From contig CM056743.1 in the NCBI GenBank assembly GCA_029851415.1, forward strand, positions 78,200,186-78,264,185: a DNA stretch of 64,000 nucleotides, given 5' to 3'. Below are positions 39,676 to 52,500 of this stretch, in pieces. The position numbers were made by a program, and so were the translations under genes. Below the pieces are notes generated by a model. It had not been told where the DNA came from. It searched no databases and saw nothing but the letters and a program-made list of their open reading frames with translations. Source of the DNA: Eretmocerus hayati. Its lineage: Eukaryota; Arthropoda; Insecta; Hymenoptera; Aphelinidae. How positions within the stretch are numbered: position 1 is the first letter of the stretch; each line of letters begins with the position of its first letter.

Positions 39676-41673
39676 ATGAGGATTCAGGGTTTTGTATTCC
39701 TGTGCGTATCATTAGTAGCCTTAGTCCCCGCAGCGGATGCCCTGATTGGATATGACTGTGGATCTCGATCTTTGAACGTGACCACGCTATCCTTGTTAGA
39801 CGTAGATGAATGCGATCTCCCGGAGACTAAAATCAACGTAGTCGACCGTTACGTCCAATTGCTGCAGATCAACGAGTTCCACGAAGTCGACGTATATCAA
39901 TGCAAAGTGGAAATTACCAGAACAGTAACCCGTTGTGCAATGTTCAGTCACAATTCCGCTGTGGCTCATGGGCAATCTAATGGATACGTGCAGGAATTGA
40001 ATGCACAGACCTGTAAGGATGCACATCGTACCGGCACTTTGATTTTGGGCGGTAATCAAGTTATTGACGGGTTGAAAGCCAACGGACTACCAACCCAACG
40101 GTCTATGCTCCTAGCTGGACGAGTAGATGGCGATGGTGTCTGTAGCGGGGCTGGTTATTCCGACCCTTACGGTTCATGCAGCGATGTTTTCGTACAAGCT
40201 TTGATCAAGGTGACTTTATCCACTCAAATCGCACCCGTACGGCTCGAGAAGAACCAGCTAATCCTAAAGTCTGGTACTGTGTGCACCCTTACTGACGGTT
40301 CATGTACAGATATGGCCGGAGGGCAAACCTATTAGATCCCTCTTCCGCAAGACTCCTGTGGGTTCAATCGTTATGGAATATTGTACGAAGGTCTGGCCCA
40401 TAAGTTAGCGAATAATGATAATCGAGTGTCTGAAGTTATATATTCAATCAATTCTAAGGATTTTACTTTTGCATTAACTGTAAAAGGGAATGAGAGTGTG
40501 TGTGGATATGATGTCATGCGAACTGAACATCCTAAGTTAGTCATTCTTGAAACGGTCAAGGGACAGAGTTTCGCCAACCAGAAACCGATTGACTCACAGA
40601 ATATCGATTTGTTTTCATACGTAAATTCCAAATCCGTGTTCGTTGAAAAATGGATGCGTTTCCAATACGCTCAACTGTATCGCGACGTCATTCTGCATCG
40701 TTGTGAGTTAGAAAGGCAAATCATCCGGAATCTCTTGACCATCGCGACTCAGGCCCCCGATGAATTTGCATACAGTTTCATGAAAGGACCCGGTTTCATG
40801 GCTGTAGCTACTGGCGAAGTTGTTCGTGTCGTTAAGTGCATCCCGATCGAGGTTCGCGTCGAACACGGCACCAGTTGCTACGCAGAGTTGCAAGTATCTC
40901 ACAAGAATCATACCCTATTCCTACAACCCCGCACTCACATCTTAAAATCAAAAGGCACCGAAATCTCCTGCAACACTTTAGTTCCCACCTATTATTTTGT
41001 CGATGACCAATGGTATAAAATACTAACCCGCCCCACCGCAGCGAAACCCCCTACCATAATCAAACCCATGACGAAATCTTCCTGGAAATACGTGAGCCCC
41101 GAAGGACTCGCGACTTTCGGAATTTATACCCTGAAGGACCTCAGCGATCTCAGAGATCATATCATGTTCCCGTTGGACCGTAGTGGTCATCTAAACGACC
41201 TTGCCAGAGAACTTCATGGTCAGCCTGTTTCTAGTGCTGAAGGCTCGCTATTCAAACTTTTGAACGAAGAAGCTGTAAATCGGTTGGCGCAATCCACCTG
41301 GAATAAGTTGTGGGACCGGTTCATGTCTTTTGGTACCGCTAGCGCCGGCGTGATAGCTATCTTCATGATCCTCCACCTCATCAAAGCTATCGTGGATATA
41401 ATTATCCGCGGTTATACCTTACATTCTGTCTTTGGCTGGTCGTTCCACCTGCTGGGAGCCGTTTGGAGCTCCCTGGCTCACTCTCTCCTTATTGCATGCC
41501 AACAACCCCGCGAAGACCCTCCTTCTGAAACACCCCAAGCCCTCCCCCTACAAGAACCTTTGCTACCCCCAACTGCACCGTTCAAACCCGAAATATACTC
41601 TGATTTAGCTGACCATACCCCTTCGACGACTACTCCACGTAACGTCGTTGGGTATAATTTGAGTCCACCCTAG
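39676..41673 (+). pseudogene. chuvirus-type glycoprotein, one in-frame TAG
   Basis: The frame encodes a glycoprotein of the Jingchuvirales (chuvirus) type. Relatives are known as captured envelope genes of arthropod LTR retroelements. A signal peptide covers about residues 1-22. The ectodomain begins IGYDCGSRSLNVTT and SLLDVDECDLPE, continues through TCKDAHRTG, GVCSGAGYSDPYGSC and CTLTDGSC, and then reaches TAG (40333-40335) in place of the tryptophan expected after GGQTY. The same frame then stays open for 446 more codons with many cysteines. A transmembrane segment (SAGVIAIFMILHLIKAIVDIII, around 41340-41405) and a proline-rich tail follow. It is unrelated to the F-like envelope upstream. 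The single nonsense change makes it a recent pseudogene unless TAG is read through. Confidence 0.75.
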
Positions 41674-41772
41674 ATTCCTGTCGGTTCGGCGTATAGCGAA
41701 TTCGGGCTGAGGCATACGATTACTTCTAAGTTGGAAAATCAACTAGAACTAACCGTTTAACGCTGGAGGTGT

Positions 41773-41795
41773 GATGTCGAGCGCTACTCGACATC
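41773..41795 (+). other. perfect 9-bp hairpin followed by T5
   Basis: GATGTCGAG, loop CGCTA, CTCGACATC, then TTTTT. It is the first of three perfect stem-loops behind the glycoprotein stop. Confidence 0.7.
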
Positions 41796-41885
41796 TTTTT
41801 AGAAAGAGAAAGAAAGGACGAAAGGGAGAATATTAGGTTAAGTACGCGAAAAAGGAGATCGGACGCAAAGTACCTCTCTCGACCC

Positions 41886-41910
41886 CGAGGCTGACATAAG
41901 ATCAGCCTCG
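41886..41910 (+). other. perfect 9-bp hairpin
   Basis: CGAGGCTGA and TCAGCCTCG pair perfectly around a 7-base loop. Confidence 0.7.
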
Positions 41911-42008
41911 AGAATCGAGATTTGCCGCTTTTCCCTCCCGATTTCTCTTTACCTGAAAAAAAAAAAAAAAAATGAAGCAGGTGAAGTGAAATGGTCGAAA
42001 CTTGGCAA

Positions 42009-42033
42009 CGCCGCGGAGAAATACTCCGCGGCG
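42009..42033 (+). other. perfect 10-bp GC-rich hairpin
   Basis: CGCCGCGGAG and CTCCGCGGCG pair around the loop AAATA. This is the most stable of the three. Confidence 0.75.
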
Positions 42034-42083
42034 ATGAAAAGTATAGCGGTCGGGCTCACGTGGGTCCCCGCGAGGCTGGTGAT

Positions 42084-42110
42084 GAGAGGAACGGAAGGGG
42101 GGAAGGAAGG
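42084..42110 (+). other. polypurine-tract-like run before TGCATG
   Basis: A purine-rich run (GAGAGGAACGGAAGGGGGG, then AAGGAAGG, with one C) is followed by TGCATGCG. It could be the polypurine tract and 3' LTR start of element 2, but no 5' LTR copy was recognised. Confidence 0.35.
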
Positions 42111-43620
42111 TGCATGCGTATAGCACAACACCCCCCTTCTAGTCTCGGCACCTACACATCAGCCTAGACAATCTCCCCATCGTCTTTTCCTAGACTTTCT
42201 CTGAAGTGGCGACGGCGTGGCGTGAGTCTCTGTCAATACGCTTACCGGGCCTCGCATCGTGCGCTATATAGCTGCTCCACGCGACTCGAGGTATGAGAGA
42301 GAGAATATATAGCTCTCTCTCTCTCTGACTCTATGCTCTCGAGCAACTCAGCCGTATAGTTACTCAATGCTCCTGCGCTCCTGATACTTGGTCCCGCCGT
42401 ACGGCGAGTCAAAACACCACCTATGGGTGGATTTACCACCCACCATATGTGACCATGCATCAGTTGACACAACGGGCCAATATCAGTACCATATACTGAT
42501 GTGTAAGTGTCAATATGCAAATTTGACCCTCTAGGCACCTAACCCTATGCAAAAACTCGTGATACCGTCTTTGGGATCCACTGATGCGTATTAGCCTCAT
42601 CCCACCTTCCCCCGCAACCGGTCGCGGACCGTCACCCCCTCGTCTCTGGCGGCCTAACCTATAGAAAGAAATGCCGAAAAGTAATAAAAATTTAGTTTGT
42701 CGTTCCCAAGATAATGAAAAAACTCCCTCGTCTTCGCCCAACAATTTATTTATTGCCTACGTGCTCCGCTGCGTGTGACAAAGATTCCGAAACTCCCTAA
42801 TAACAATAGATCGAGGCCGCCAGAAACTGTCGGATACTGAATTTTACTTTTTAGATTCAAAGTTGATAATAAACTTGCCATGTCGGCAATAAAACCTCGG
42901 GCGGCGATGCACTTTTAGACTTTTCGAAACAATCAACCGGAAAGTTGCAGCTGCGTTTAGACAAAAGTTCAACCTTAGACATGAAACTAAATCATGTTTA
43001 TTATCGACAGCGCTGTCCCTCGGCCTTTTCAAATCAATAATGCAAAAAAGCATGAAAGAGTTTTTTTTTAGGTTAACAGCTGAAAAACCTTCAGAAGTCT
43101 CGCGGGGCCGGAAAAGTTTATAGTTTTTACGAGGCAAAGGCGTGCAGGCACAAAGGCAAGAAACCTTCCCAAAATCCGAAAGTTCACTCTTATGACACTT
43201 TGTTGGGTTTGGAAATTTTCTTTGTGCCGATCCATTTCTGCTGACTAAAAATTCTCTGAAGTAGATGTACCGATTCGGGAAAACGAGATAGATGTATGGT
43301 TAAGTTGCAAATTATATTCAACTTGTAATCATAACTTAGCTGTTTTAAGAGTGCGAATTCTACTTATGCGAGAGGCTCCCTGTAATCTTTGTAATCCGAG
43401 CAAACCACAGGAAACGATATCGAATGTAAAGGAATATCGTTTATATACTCATGAATACGAAATGAAAACGAAAAAACCGCTGTAAAAATGGACGGTGTGG
43501 CGAATATTTTATTATAAACATCTGAATATGCTAAGAATACATGTGTTGAATATTAAAACATACAAATATTTAACAAGAAATATACGCCAGAAAATGTCTG
43601 GATAGTAAGTATTTCCAGCA
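42111..43620. other. non-coding stretch, possible 3' LTR at its start
   Basis: A (GA)n / (CT)n palindrome at 42287-42335 is the only structured sequence seen. No gene was recognised. Confidence 0.35.
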
Positions 43621-43627
43621 CTGTAGG

Positions 43628-43760
43628 GCGCCACTCGTCGGGACAAACCATATCCCTAGTACCAATATTCAGCGCAACGAGCGCCACTTACCAGGACCCA
43701 AAATATTCATAGTACCAACTTTAAGCGCAATAGGCACCACTTGCTGGGACCAAATTGTCC
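43628..43760. repeat. 53 bp tandem repeat, about 2.5 copies
   Basis: GCGCCACT... units begin at 43628, 43681 and 43734, exactly 53 bases apart, each with GGGAC and TAGTACCAA words. Confidence 0.75.
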
Positions 43761-45169
43761 GTCCCACCAGGCCCCTCTCCAAGATGTAAGCGCCCCCAAA
43801 CTGTGAGGTTCAACCCTCCCTCTAAACTCATGAATAGGGCCCACGCCCTTTCGATTGATGTCAGATCCATTTGGGCGTTAAGGCCCGGGGTAACAGAAGA
43901 CTATGAACACCAATTACAGAGCAGGATTCTACCCCGCCATTTAGCCCTTTTGTTGAGCTTTCCCTCTCCGGGAAATGCAGTTTCCGCCCCAAAATCATCG
44001 GGTCTCCGCGCGAGACTCCGTTTTTTCACTCTGCTCCTGGACCTCATCTAGACCAGTCGAGCAGCTTTTTCCTCGCGTTCTTGTCATTCTGTGCGCATCA
44101 ATTTAAAATTCCAACTCTAACTTCAATCTAAATTTCCTCTCGGTTTAACATCTTGGAGATCAGACCCGGTTTGAACATTTTTCTAAATTCAACGCACCAG
44201 TGTAACGAGTGGCACCCAGGCCCGTACTTCAATAAATCTACAAATTTGCAGCACCAAAAAGTAAGTGTTTCTTTTTTTATTTCTATCCTTCACTAAAATC
44301 ATAGCCGCGTAGATAAAATCAATTTGTTAGGCACGTTTATTTCCGTTAGTGATATTTAGAACCCCGTCATGAGTGAAGCGTGATTTGTGCAAGAATATTA
44401 CACCTGAGCTCACGTAGCTCCTAGTAACTGAGGGAGAAAAATACTCGACAGTCTTGTCTGAGTTATTTTTCCAGAACCAGTTATTGAGGAGCTTTTTAGG
44501 TTCAAGTGTGAGGAGAATTCGCCGCAAGCTAGGGTTCTTTTTCTTCTTTTCGCGATAATAATTTTTGTAGCATTTCAACGTCTAATTCTTCGGTTGCAAA
44601 AGTTTCCCGAGTCCTTGGGGTCACTCCCAGACTCAATAATTTTTGAATCGGCGTCAAAATAAATCAAAAATTGAAGTGCTTCCGATGTAACATCCTTATC
44701 AAACGCGGTGTATGATGTCGATAATGATTAATTCGGATTAGCTGTATAGTGAAGTCGACTTACCATGGATTGTGATTTCCCGCTTTTCAGATCAAATTCT
44801 GCGTTACTGGTGGTGGGGGAATGGACTGGTATGCCTTAGTCCTTCTCACTTTTTCTTCCATCGTTGGCCGCTAAGTTCTGCTCTTGTTGATTTTCTTCAT
44901 GGTATTTGATTAGAGTGGAACATCGTCTTGGGAGTCTGTGAATTTGGAATTGAGCTATGGATATTAACATATTTTGAGGGCAAGAAATTGTTAGAATGTG
45001 ATATGAAGTTCATTTATATATTATTAGTAATATGTATCGCTTAGTGCCCATAATTGGTTATTGTAAGACTCTTTTCACATTTCTTAGTTGAGCTGAAGGA
45101 AGAGTGCGATCAATTAAACTATTTACGCTCCTAACTAGTGGCTATACTTGACGTTTATCTTGGTTGTGC
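43761..45169. other. non-coding stretch
   Basis: No recognised gene. A frame of 98 codons at 43755-44051 lacks homology or supporting signals. Confidence 0.4.
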
Positions 45170-45775
45170 GAGTTTAGTCGTGGAGTGAACGATAAAATGA
45201 AATGGGAGCGATGCGAAAACTCACGTGACTATGCAGTTATGAAGATCACATTATGATATGCCACAAAGTGGGAATTTTTTGGGAGTTTTTGGAGAAATTC
45301 ATGTAGGAAAAGAAATTTTTTATATTTTTGTCCTCCCGAAATCACGCAAAATTTTTTTGCATTTTCGTTTTTTTATTATCATAACTTCTTCCAAATTGCT
45401 CAAAATGATGAGAACGGAATAATGCAAGAAATCGCGTAACTATGTGGTTACGTAAGCCACATGGGAATATGCGGCAGAGTGGGAACTTTTTGGGAATTTT
45501 TGGGGGAATTGATGCAAAAAAAAAATTTTGTATATTTTTGTCCTCCCGAAATCGCGCAAAATTTTTTGAAATTCTCATTTTCCATGTAATTAACCGGTCA
45601 AGATCACGTAAAATTGTCAAAAAATGTATTAATCATGTTATTAGACATTGAAATCGAGAAGAGTTCGATATTTCCGTTTTTCTTATACAATTTTATGAAA
45701 CGTTAAAATTTGATGAGGAAGTCTCAAGATAATTGAACATGTGCGATACGGGGTATTCAAATTAAGATTTCTTAG
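45170..45775. repeat. 600 bp dispersed repeat, copy 1
   Basis: It matches 63015-63615 in the same orientation through words such as ATGCCACAAAGTGGG, TTTTTGTCCTCCCGAAATC and GTGCGATACGGGGTATT. Internally it is made of two related units of about 210 bases. It lies just before the satellite block. Confidence 0.85.
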
Positions 45776-46555
45776 GCTAATATTTGTTAATTATATATAG
45801 ATATTGAATTTATTACTCACGTGTTCTCGTGTTAACTCCTTTTTAAATAATTTGTTGGATGAATCATTGCAATCCATCTTTGCCCCTCTTGATGACTCGT
45901 TCGAGCAGGCACCCTGCTGCAAAAGATCGATTGGGATGGATTGAAAACCAATCGAATCCTATCGGGATGAATACATTTCAATCGGTTCTATCATTCAACC
46001 GGCGAGAGCAGTATTGGAATTCAATGCAGATCAATCGAACAAAGACCCAATCAAGCTGAATCCTGAATTGTAGGATTGGGATCACAACTGCCAATAGAAT
46101 TCTATACTGTTGATGAGGATTGATGTGAGCGAATATAATCCAATACTAGTATTCAGCATAGGATCGGACACGGAAGGATGGATGGAAGATCTTTGCTGGT
46201 TCAATATGTTTTAATGAACCGATTCAGTATTGGAATCAATCTGATTGAATAAATGGATCCCGTCTCCCACTGCTCTATCGAGATCAATGCTTCAGAAAGT
46301 GATTCGATTCGCGAAACGATACTAATTGTCTATCCTAACCAATCCCAAATGACAGGATTGGATTTCACCTTTTGAACACTATTATTTCAACATTCCTCAA
46401 TCGAACTGAATAATTCTCGGCAGTACTGGGTGTATAATAACCTTGCTCTTTCCTATCCGTTTCAATCATGAATGGACAGATTCGAGTCGAATTATGCCTG
46501 GATCCATTCCAATCATCCCCCTATCACCTATTGCGTGATTGACAAATCGAGCTGA
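45776..46555. repeat. degenerate edge of the satellite block
   Basis: From about 45860 the sequence has scattered CAATCGAATCC, CAGTATTGGAAT and GATTGAAA words without regular period, as expected at the decaying edge of an array. Confidence 0.6.
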
Positions 46556-49500
46556 GTACTACAAAATCGGATTGAAATCGTGGATGCATGGTTATTCTAT
46601 CCTTCCCAATACTCATAATCAGTATTGAACTCCGCTAGATTTCATATATTTCAATCGAATCCAATACTGCTCAGCAGGATTAGGATGGCCTGAAGATGAG
46701 TTTTGCTATCGGTCTGAATCCTGCCAAGCAGCATTGAATTGACTGAGTCAATCGATTCCAATGATAACCCAATTACTCACTGCGTGATTGACCAATCGAG
46801 CTGAATACTACAGGATCGGATTGAAATCGTGGATGCATGGTTATTCTATCCTTCCCAATACTCACAATCAGTATTGGACTTCGCTGAATTTCATATATTT
46901 CAATCGAATCCAATACTGCTCAGCAGGATTGGAATGGCCTGAAGATGAGTTTGGCTATCGGTCTGAATCCTGCCAAGCAGCATTGAATTGACTGAGTCAA
47001 TCGATTCCAATGATAACCCAATTACTCACTGCGTGATTGACCAATCGAGCTGAATACTACAAAATCGGATTGGAATCGTGGATGCATGGTTATTCTATCC
47101 TTCCCAATACTCACAATCAGTAGAACTCCGCTAGATTTCATATATTTCAATCGAATTCAATACTGCTCAGCAGGATTGGAACGGTCTCGAGATGAGTTTT
47201 GCTATCGGTCTGAATCATGCCAGGCAGCATTGAGTCGACTGCGTCAATCGATTTCAATGATGACCCAATTACTCACTGCGTGATTGACCAATCGAGCTGA
47301 ACACTACAAAATCGGATTGAAATCGTGGATGCATGGTTATTCTATCCTTCCCAATACTCACAATCAGTATTGAACTCCGCTAGATTTCGTATATTTCAAT
47401 CGAATCCAATACTGCTCAGCAGGATTGGAATGGCCTGAAGATAAGTTTTGCTATCGGTCTGAATCCTGCCGAGCAGCATTGAATTGACTGAGTCAATCGA
47501 TTCCAATGATCACCCAATTACTTACTGCGTGATTGACCAATCGAGCTGAATACTACAAAATCGGATTGATATCGTGGATGCATGGTTATTCTATCCTTCC
47601 CAATACTCACAATCAGTATTGAACTCCGCTAGATTTCATATATTTCAATCGAATTCAATACTGCTCAGCAGGATTGGAACGGTCTCGAGATGAGTTTTGC
47701 TATCGGTCTGAATCCTGCCAGGCAGCATTGAATCGACTGAGTCAATCGATTCCAATGATAACCCAATTACTCACTGCGTGATTGACCAATCGAGCTGAAT
47801 ATTACAAAATCGGATTGAAATCGTGGATGCATGGTTATTCTATCCTTCCCAATACTCACAATCAGTATTCAACTCCGCTAGATTTCATATATTTCAATCG
47901 AATCGAATACTGCTCAGCAGGTTTGGTACTGCCTACGGATAAGTCTCGCTATTGGTCTGAATCCTGCCGGGCAGCATTGAGTGGACTTTGTCAATCGATT
48001 TCAATGATGACTCGATCACTCACTGCGTGATTGACCAATCGAGCTGAATACTACAAAATCGGATTGATATCGTGGATGCATGGTTATTCTATCCTTCCCA
48101 ATACTCACAATCAGTATTGAACTCCGCTAGATTTCATATATTTCAATCGAATTCAATACTGCTCAGCAGGATCGGAACGGTCTCGAGATGAGTTTTGCTA
48201 TCGGTCTGAATCCTGCCAGGCAGCATTGAATTGACTGAGTCAATCGATTCCAATGATAACCCAATTACTCACTGCGTGATTAACCAATCGAGCTGAATAC
48301 TACAAAATCGGATTGAAATCGTGGATGCATGGTTATTCTATCCTTCCCAATACTCACAATCAGTATTCAACTCCGCTAGATTTCATATATTTCAATCGAA
48401 TCGAATACTGCTCAGCAGGTTTGGTACTGCCTACGGATAAGTCTCGCTATTGGTCTGAATCCTGCCGGGCAGCATTGAGTGGACTTTGTCAATCGATTTC
48501 AATGATGACTCGATCACTCACTGCGTGATTGACCAATCGAGCTGAATACTACAAAATCGGATTGATATCGTGGATGCATGGTTATTTTATCCTTCCCAAT
48601 ACTCACAATCAGTATTGAACTCCGCTAGATTTCATATATTTCAATCGAATTCAATACTGCTCAGCAGGATCGGAACGGTCTCGAGATGAGTTTTGCTATC
48701 GGTCTGAATCCTGCCAGGCAGCATTGAATTGACTGAGTCAATCGATTCCGATGATAACCCAATTACTCACTGCGTGATTGACCAATCGAGCTGAATATTA
48801 CAAAATCGGATTGATATCGTGGATGCATGGTTATTCTATCCTTCTCAATACTCACAATCAGTATTGAACTCCGCTAGATTTCATATATTTCAATCGAATT
48901 CAATACTGCTCAGCAGGATTGGAACGGTCTCGAGATGAGTTTTGCTATCGGTCTGAATCCTGCCAGGCAGCATTGAATTGACTGAGTCAATCGATTCCAA
49001 TGATAACCCAATTACTCACCGCGTGATTGACCAATCGAGCTGAATACTACAAAATCGGATTGGAATCGTGGATGCATGGTTATTCAATCCTTCCCAATAC
49101 TCACAATCAGTAGAACTCCGCTAGATTTCGTATATTTCAATCGAATCCAATACTGCTCAGCAGGATTGGAATGGCCTGAAGATGAGTTTTGCTATTGGTC
49201 TGAATCCTGCCAAGCAGCATTGAATTGACTGAGTCAATCGATTCCAATGATAACCCAATTACTCACTGCGTGATTAACCAATCGAGCTGAATACTACAAA
49301 ATCGGATTGGAATCGTGGATGCATGGTTATTCAATCCTTCCCAATACTCACAATCAGTAGAACTCCGCTAGATTTCATATATTCCAATCGAATTCAATAC
49401 TGCTCAGCCGGATTGGAACGATCTCGAGATGAGTTTTGCTATCGGTCTGAATCCTGCCAAGCAGCATTGAATTGACTGAGTCAATCGATTCCAATGATAA

Positions 49501-52500
49501 CCCAATTACTCACTGCGTGATTAACCAATCGAGCTGAACACTATAAAATTTGATTGAAATCGTGGATGCATGGTTATTTTATCCTTCCCAATACTCACAA
49601 TCAGTATTGAACTCCGCTAGATTTCGTATATTTCAATCGAATCCAATCCTGCTCAGCAGGATTGGAATGGCCTGAAGATCAGTTTTGCTATCGGTCTGAA
49701 TCCTGCCAAGCAGCATTGAATTGACTCAGTCAATCGATTCCAATGATCACCCAATTACTTACTGCGTGATTGACGCATCGAGCTGAATACTACAAAATCG
49801 GATTGATATCGTGGATGCATGGTTATTCTATCCTTCCCAATACTCACAATCAGTATTGAACTCCGCTAGATTTCATATATTTCAATCGAATTCAATACTG
49901 CTCAGCAGGATTGGAACGGTCTCGAGATGAGTTTTGCTATCGGTCTGAATCCTGCCAGGCAGCATTGAATTGACTGAGTCAATCGATTCCAATGATAACC
50001 CAATTACTCACTGCGTGATTGACCAATCGAGCTGAATATTACAAAATCGGATTGAAATCGTGGATGCATGGTCATTCTATCCTTCCCAATACTCACAATC
50101 AGTATTGGACTTCGCTGAATTTCATATATTTCAATCGAATCCAATATTGCTCAGCAGGATTGGAATGGCCTGAAGATGAGTTTAGCTATCGGTCTGGATC
50201 CTGCCAAGCAGCATTGAATTGACTGAGTCAATCGATTCCAATGATAACCCAATCACTCACTGCGTGATTGACCAATCGAGCTGAATACTACAAAATCGGA
50301 TTGGAATCGTGGATGCATGGTTATTCAATCCTTCCCAATACTCACAATCAGTAGAACTCCGCTAGATTTCATATATTCCAATCGAATTCAATACTGCTCA
50401 GCCGGATTGGAACGATCTCGAGATGAGTTTTGCTATCGGTCTGAATCCTGCCAAGCAGCATTGAATTGACTGAGTCAATCGATTCCAATGATAACCCAAT
50501 TACTCACTGCGTGATTAACCAATCGAGCTGAATACTTCAAAATCGGATTGAAATCGTGGATGCATGGTTATTCTATCCTTCCCAATACTCACAATCAGTA
50601 TTCAACTCCGCTAGATTTCATATATTTCAATCGAATCGAATACTGCTCAGCAGGTTTGGTACTGCCTACGGATGAGTCTCGCTATTGGTCTGAATCCTGC
50701 CGGGCAGCATTGAGTGGACTTTGTCAATCGATTTCGATGATGACTCGATCACTCATTGCGTGATTGACCAATCGAGCTGAATACTACAAAATCGGATTGG
50801 AATCGTGGATGCATGGTTATTCTATCCTTCCCAATACCTACAATCAGTATTGAACTCCGCTAGATTTCATATATTTCAATCGAATCCAATACTGCTCAGC
50901 AGGATTGGAATGGCCTGAAGATAAGTTTTGCTATCGGTCTGAATCCTGCCGAGCAGCATTGAATTGACTGAGTCAATCGATTCCAATGATCACCCAATTA
51001 CTTACTGCGTGATTGACCAATCGAGCTGAATACTACAAAATCGGATTGGAATCGTGGATGCATGGTTATTCAATCCTTCCCAATACTCACAATCAGTAGA
51101 ACTCCGCTAGATTTCGTATATTTCAATCGAATCCAATACTGCTCAGCAGGATTGGAATGGCCTGAAGATGAGTTTAGCTATCGGTCTGAATCCTGCCAAG
51201 CAGCATTGAATTGACTGAGTCAATCGATTCCAATGATAACCCAATTACTCACTGCGTGATTGACCAATCGAGCTGAATACTACAAAATCGGATTGGAATC
51301 GTGGATGCATGGTTATTCAATCCTTCCCAATACTCACAATCAGTAGAACTCCGCTAGATTTCATATATTTCAATCGAATTCAATACTGCTCAGCCGGATT
51401 GGAACGATCTCGAGATGAGTTTTGCTATCGGTCTGAATCCTGCCAAGCAGCACTGAATTGACTGAGTCAATCGATTCCAATGATAACCCAATTACTCACT
51501 GCGTGATTAACCAATCGAGCTGAATACTTCAAAATCGGATTGAAATCGTGGATGCATGGTTATTCTAACCTTCCCAATACTCACAATCAGTATTCAACTC
51601 CGCTAGATTTCATATATTTCAATCGAATCGAATACTGCTCAGCAGGTTTGGTACTGCCTACGGATGAGTCTCGCTATTGGTCTGAATCCTGCCGGGCAGC
51701 ATTGAGTGGACTTTGTCAATCGATTTCGATGATGACTCGATCACTCATTGCGTGATTGACCAATCGAGCTGAATACTACAAAATCGGATTGGAATCGTGG
51801 ATGCATGGTTATTCTATCCTTCCCAATACCTACAATCAGTATTGAACTCCGCTAGATTTCATATATTTCAATCGAATCCAATACTGCTCAGCAGGATTGG
51901 AATGGCCTGAAGATAAGTTTTGCTATCGGTCTGAATCCTGCCGAGCAGCATTGAATTGACTGAGTCAATCGATTCCAATGATCACCCAATTACTTACTGC
52001 GTGATTGACCAATCGAGCTGAATACTACAAAATCGGATTGGAATCGTGGATGCATGGTTATTCAATCCTTCCCAATACTCACAATCAGTAGAACTCCGCT
52101 AGATTTCGTATATTTCAATCGAATCCAATACTGCTCAGCAGGATTGGAATGGCCTGAAGATGAGTTTTGCTATCGGTCTGAATCCTGCCAAGCAGCATTG
52201 AATTGACTGAGTCAATCGATTCCAATGATAACCCAATTACTCACTGCGTGATTAACCAATCGAGCTGAATACTACAAAATCGGATTGAAATCGTGGATGC
52301 ATGGTTATTCTATCCTTCCCAATACTCACAATCAGTATTCAACTCCGCTAGATTTCATATATTTCAATCGAATCGAATACTGCTCAGCAGGTTTGGTACT
52401 GCCTACGGATGAGTCTCGCTATTGGTCTGAATCCTGCCGGGCAGCATTGAGTGGACTTTGTCAATCGATTTCAATGATGACTCGATCACTCACTGCGTGA

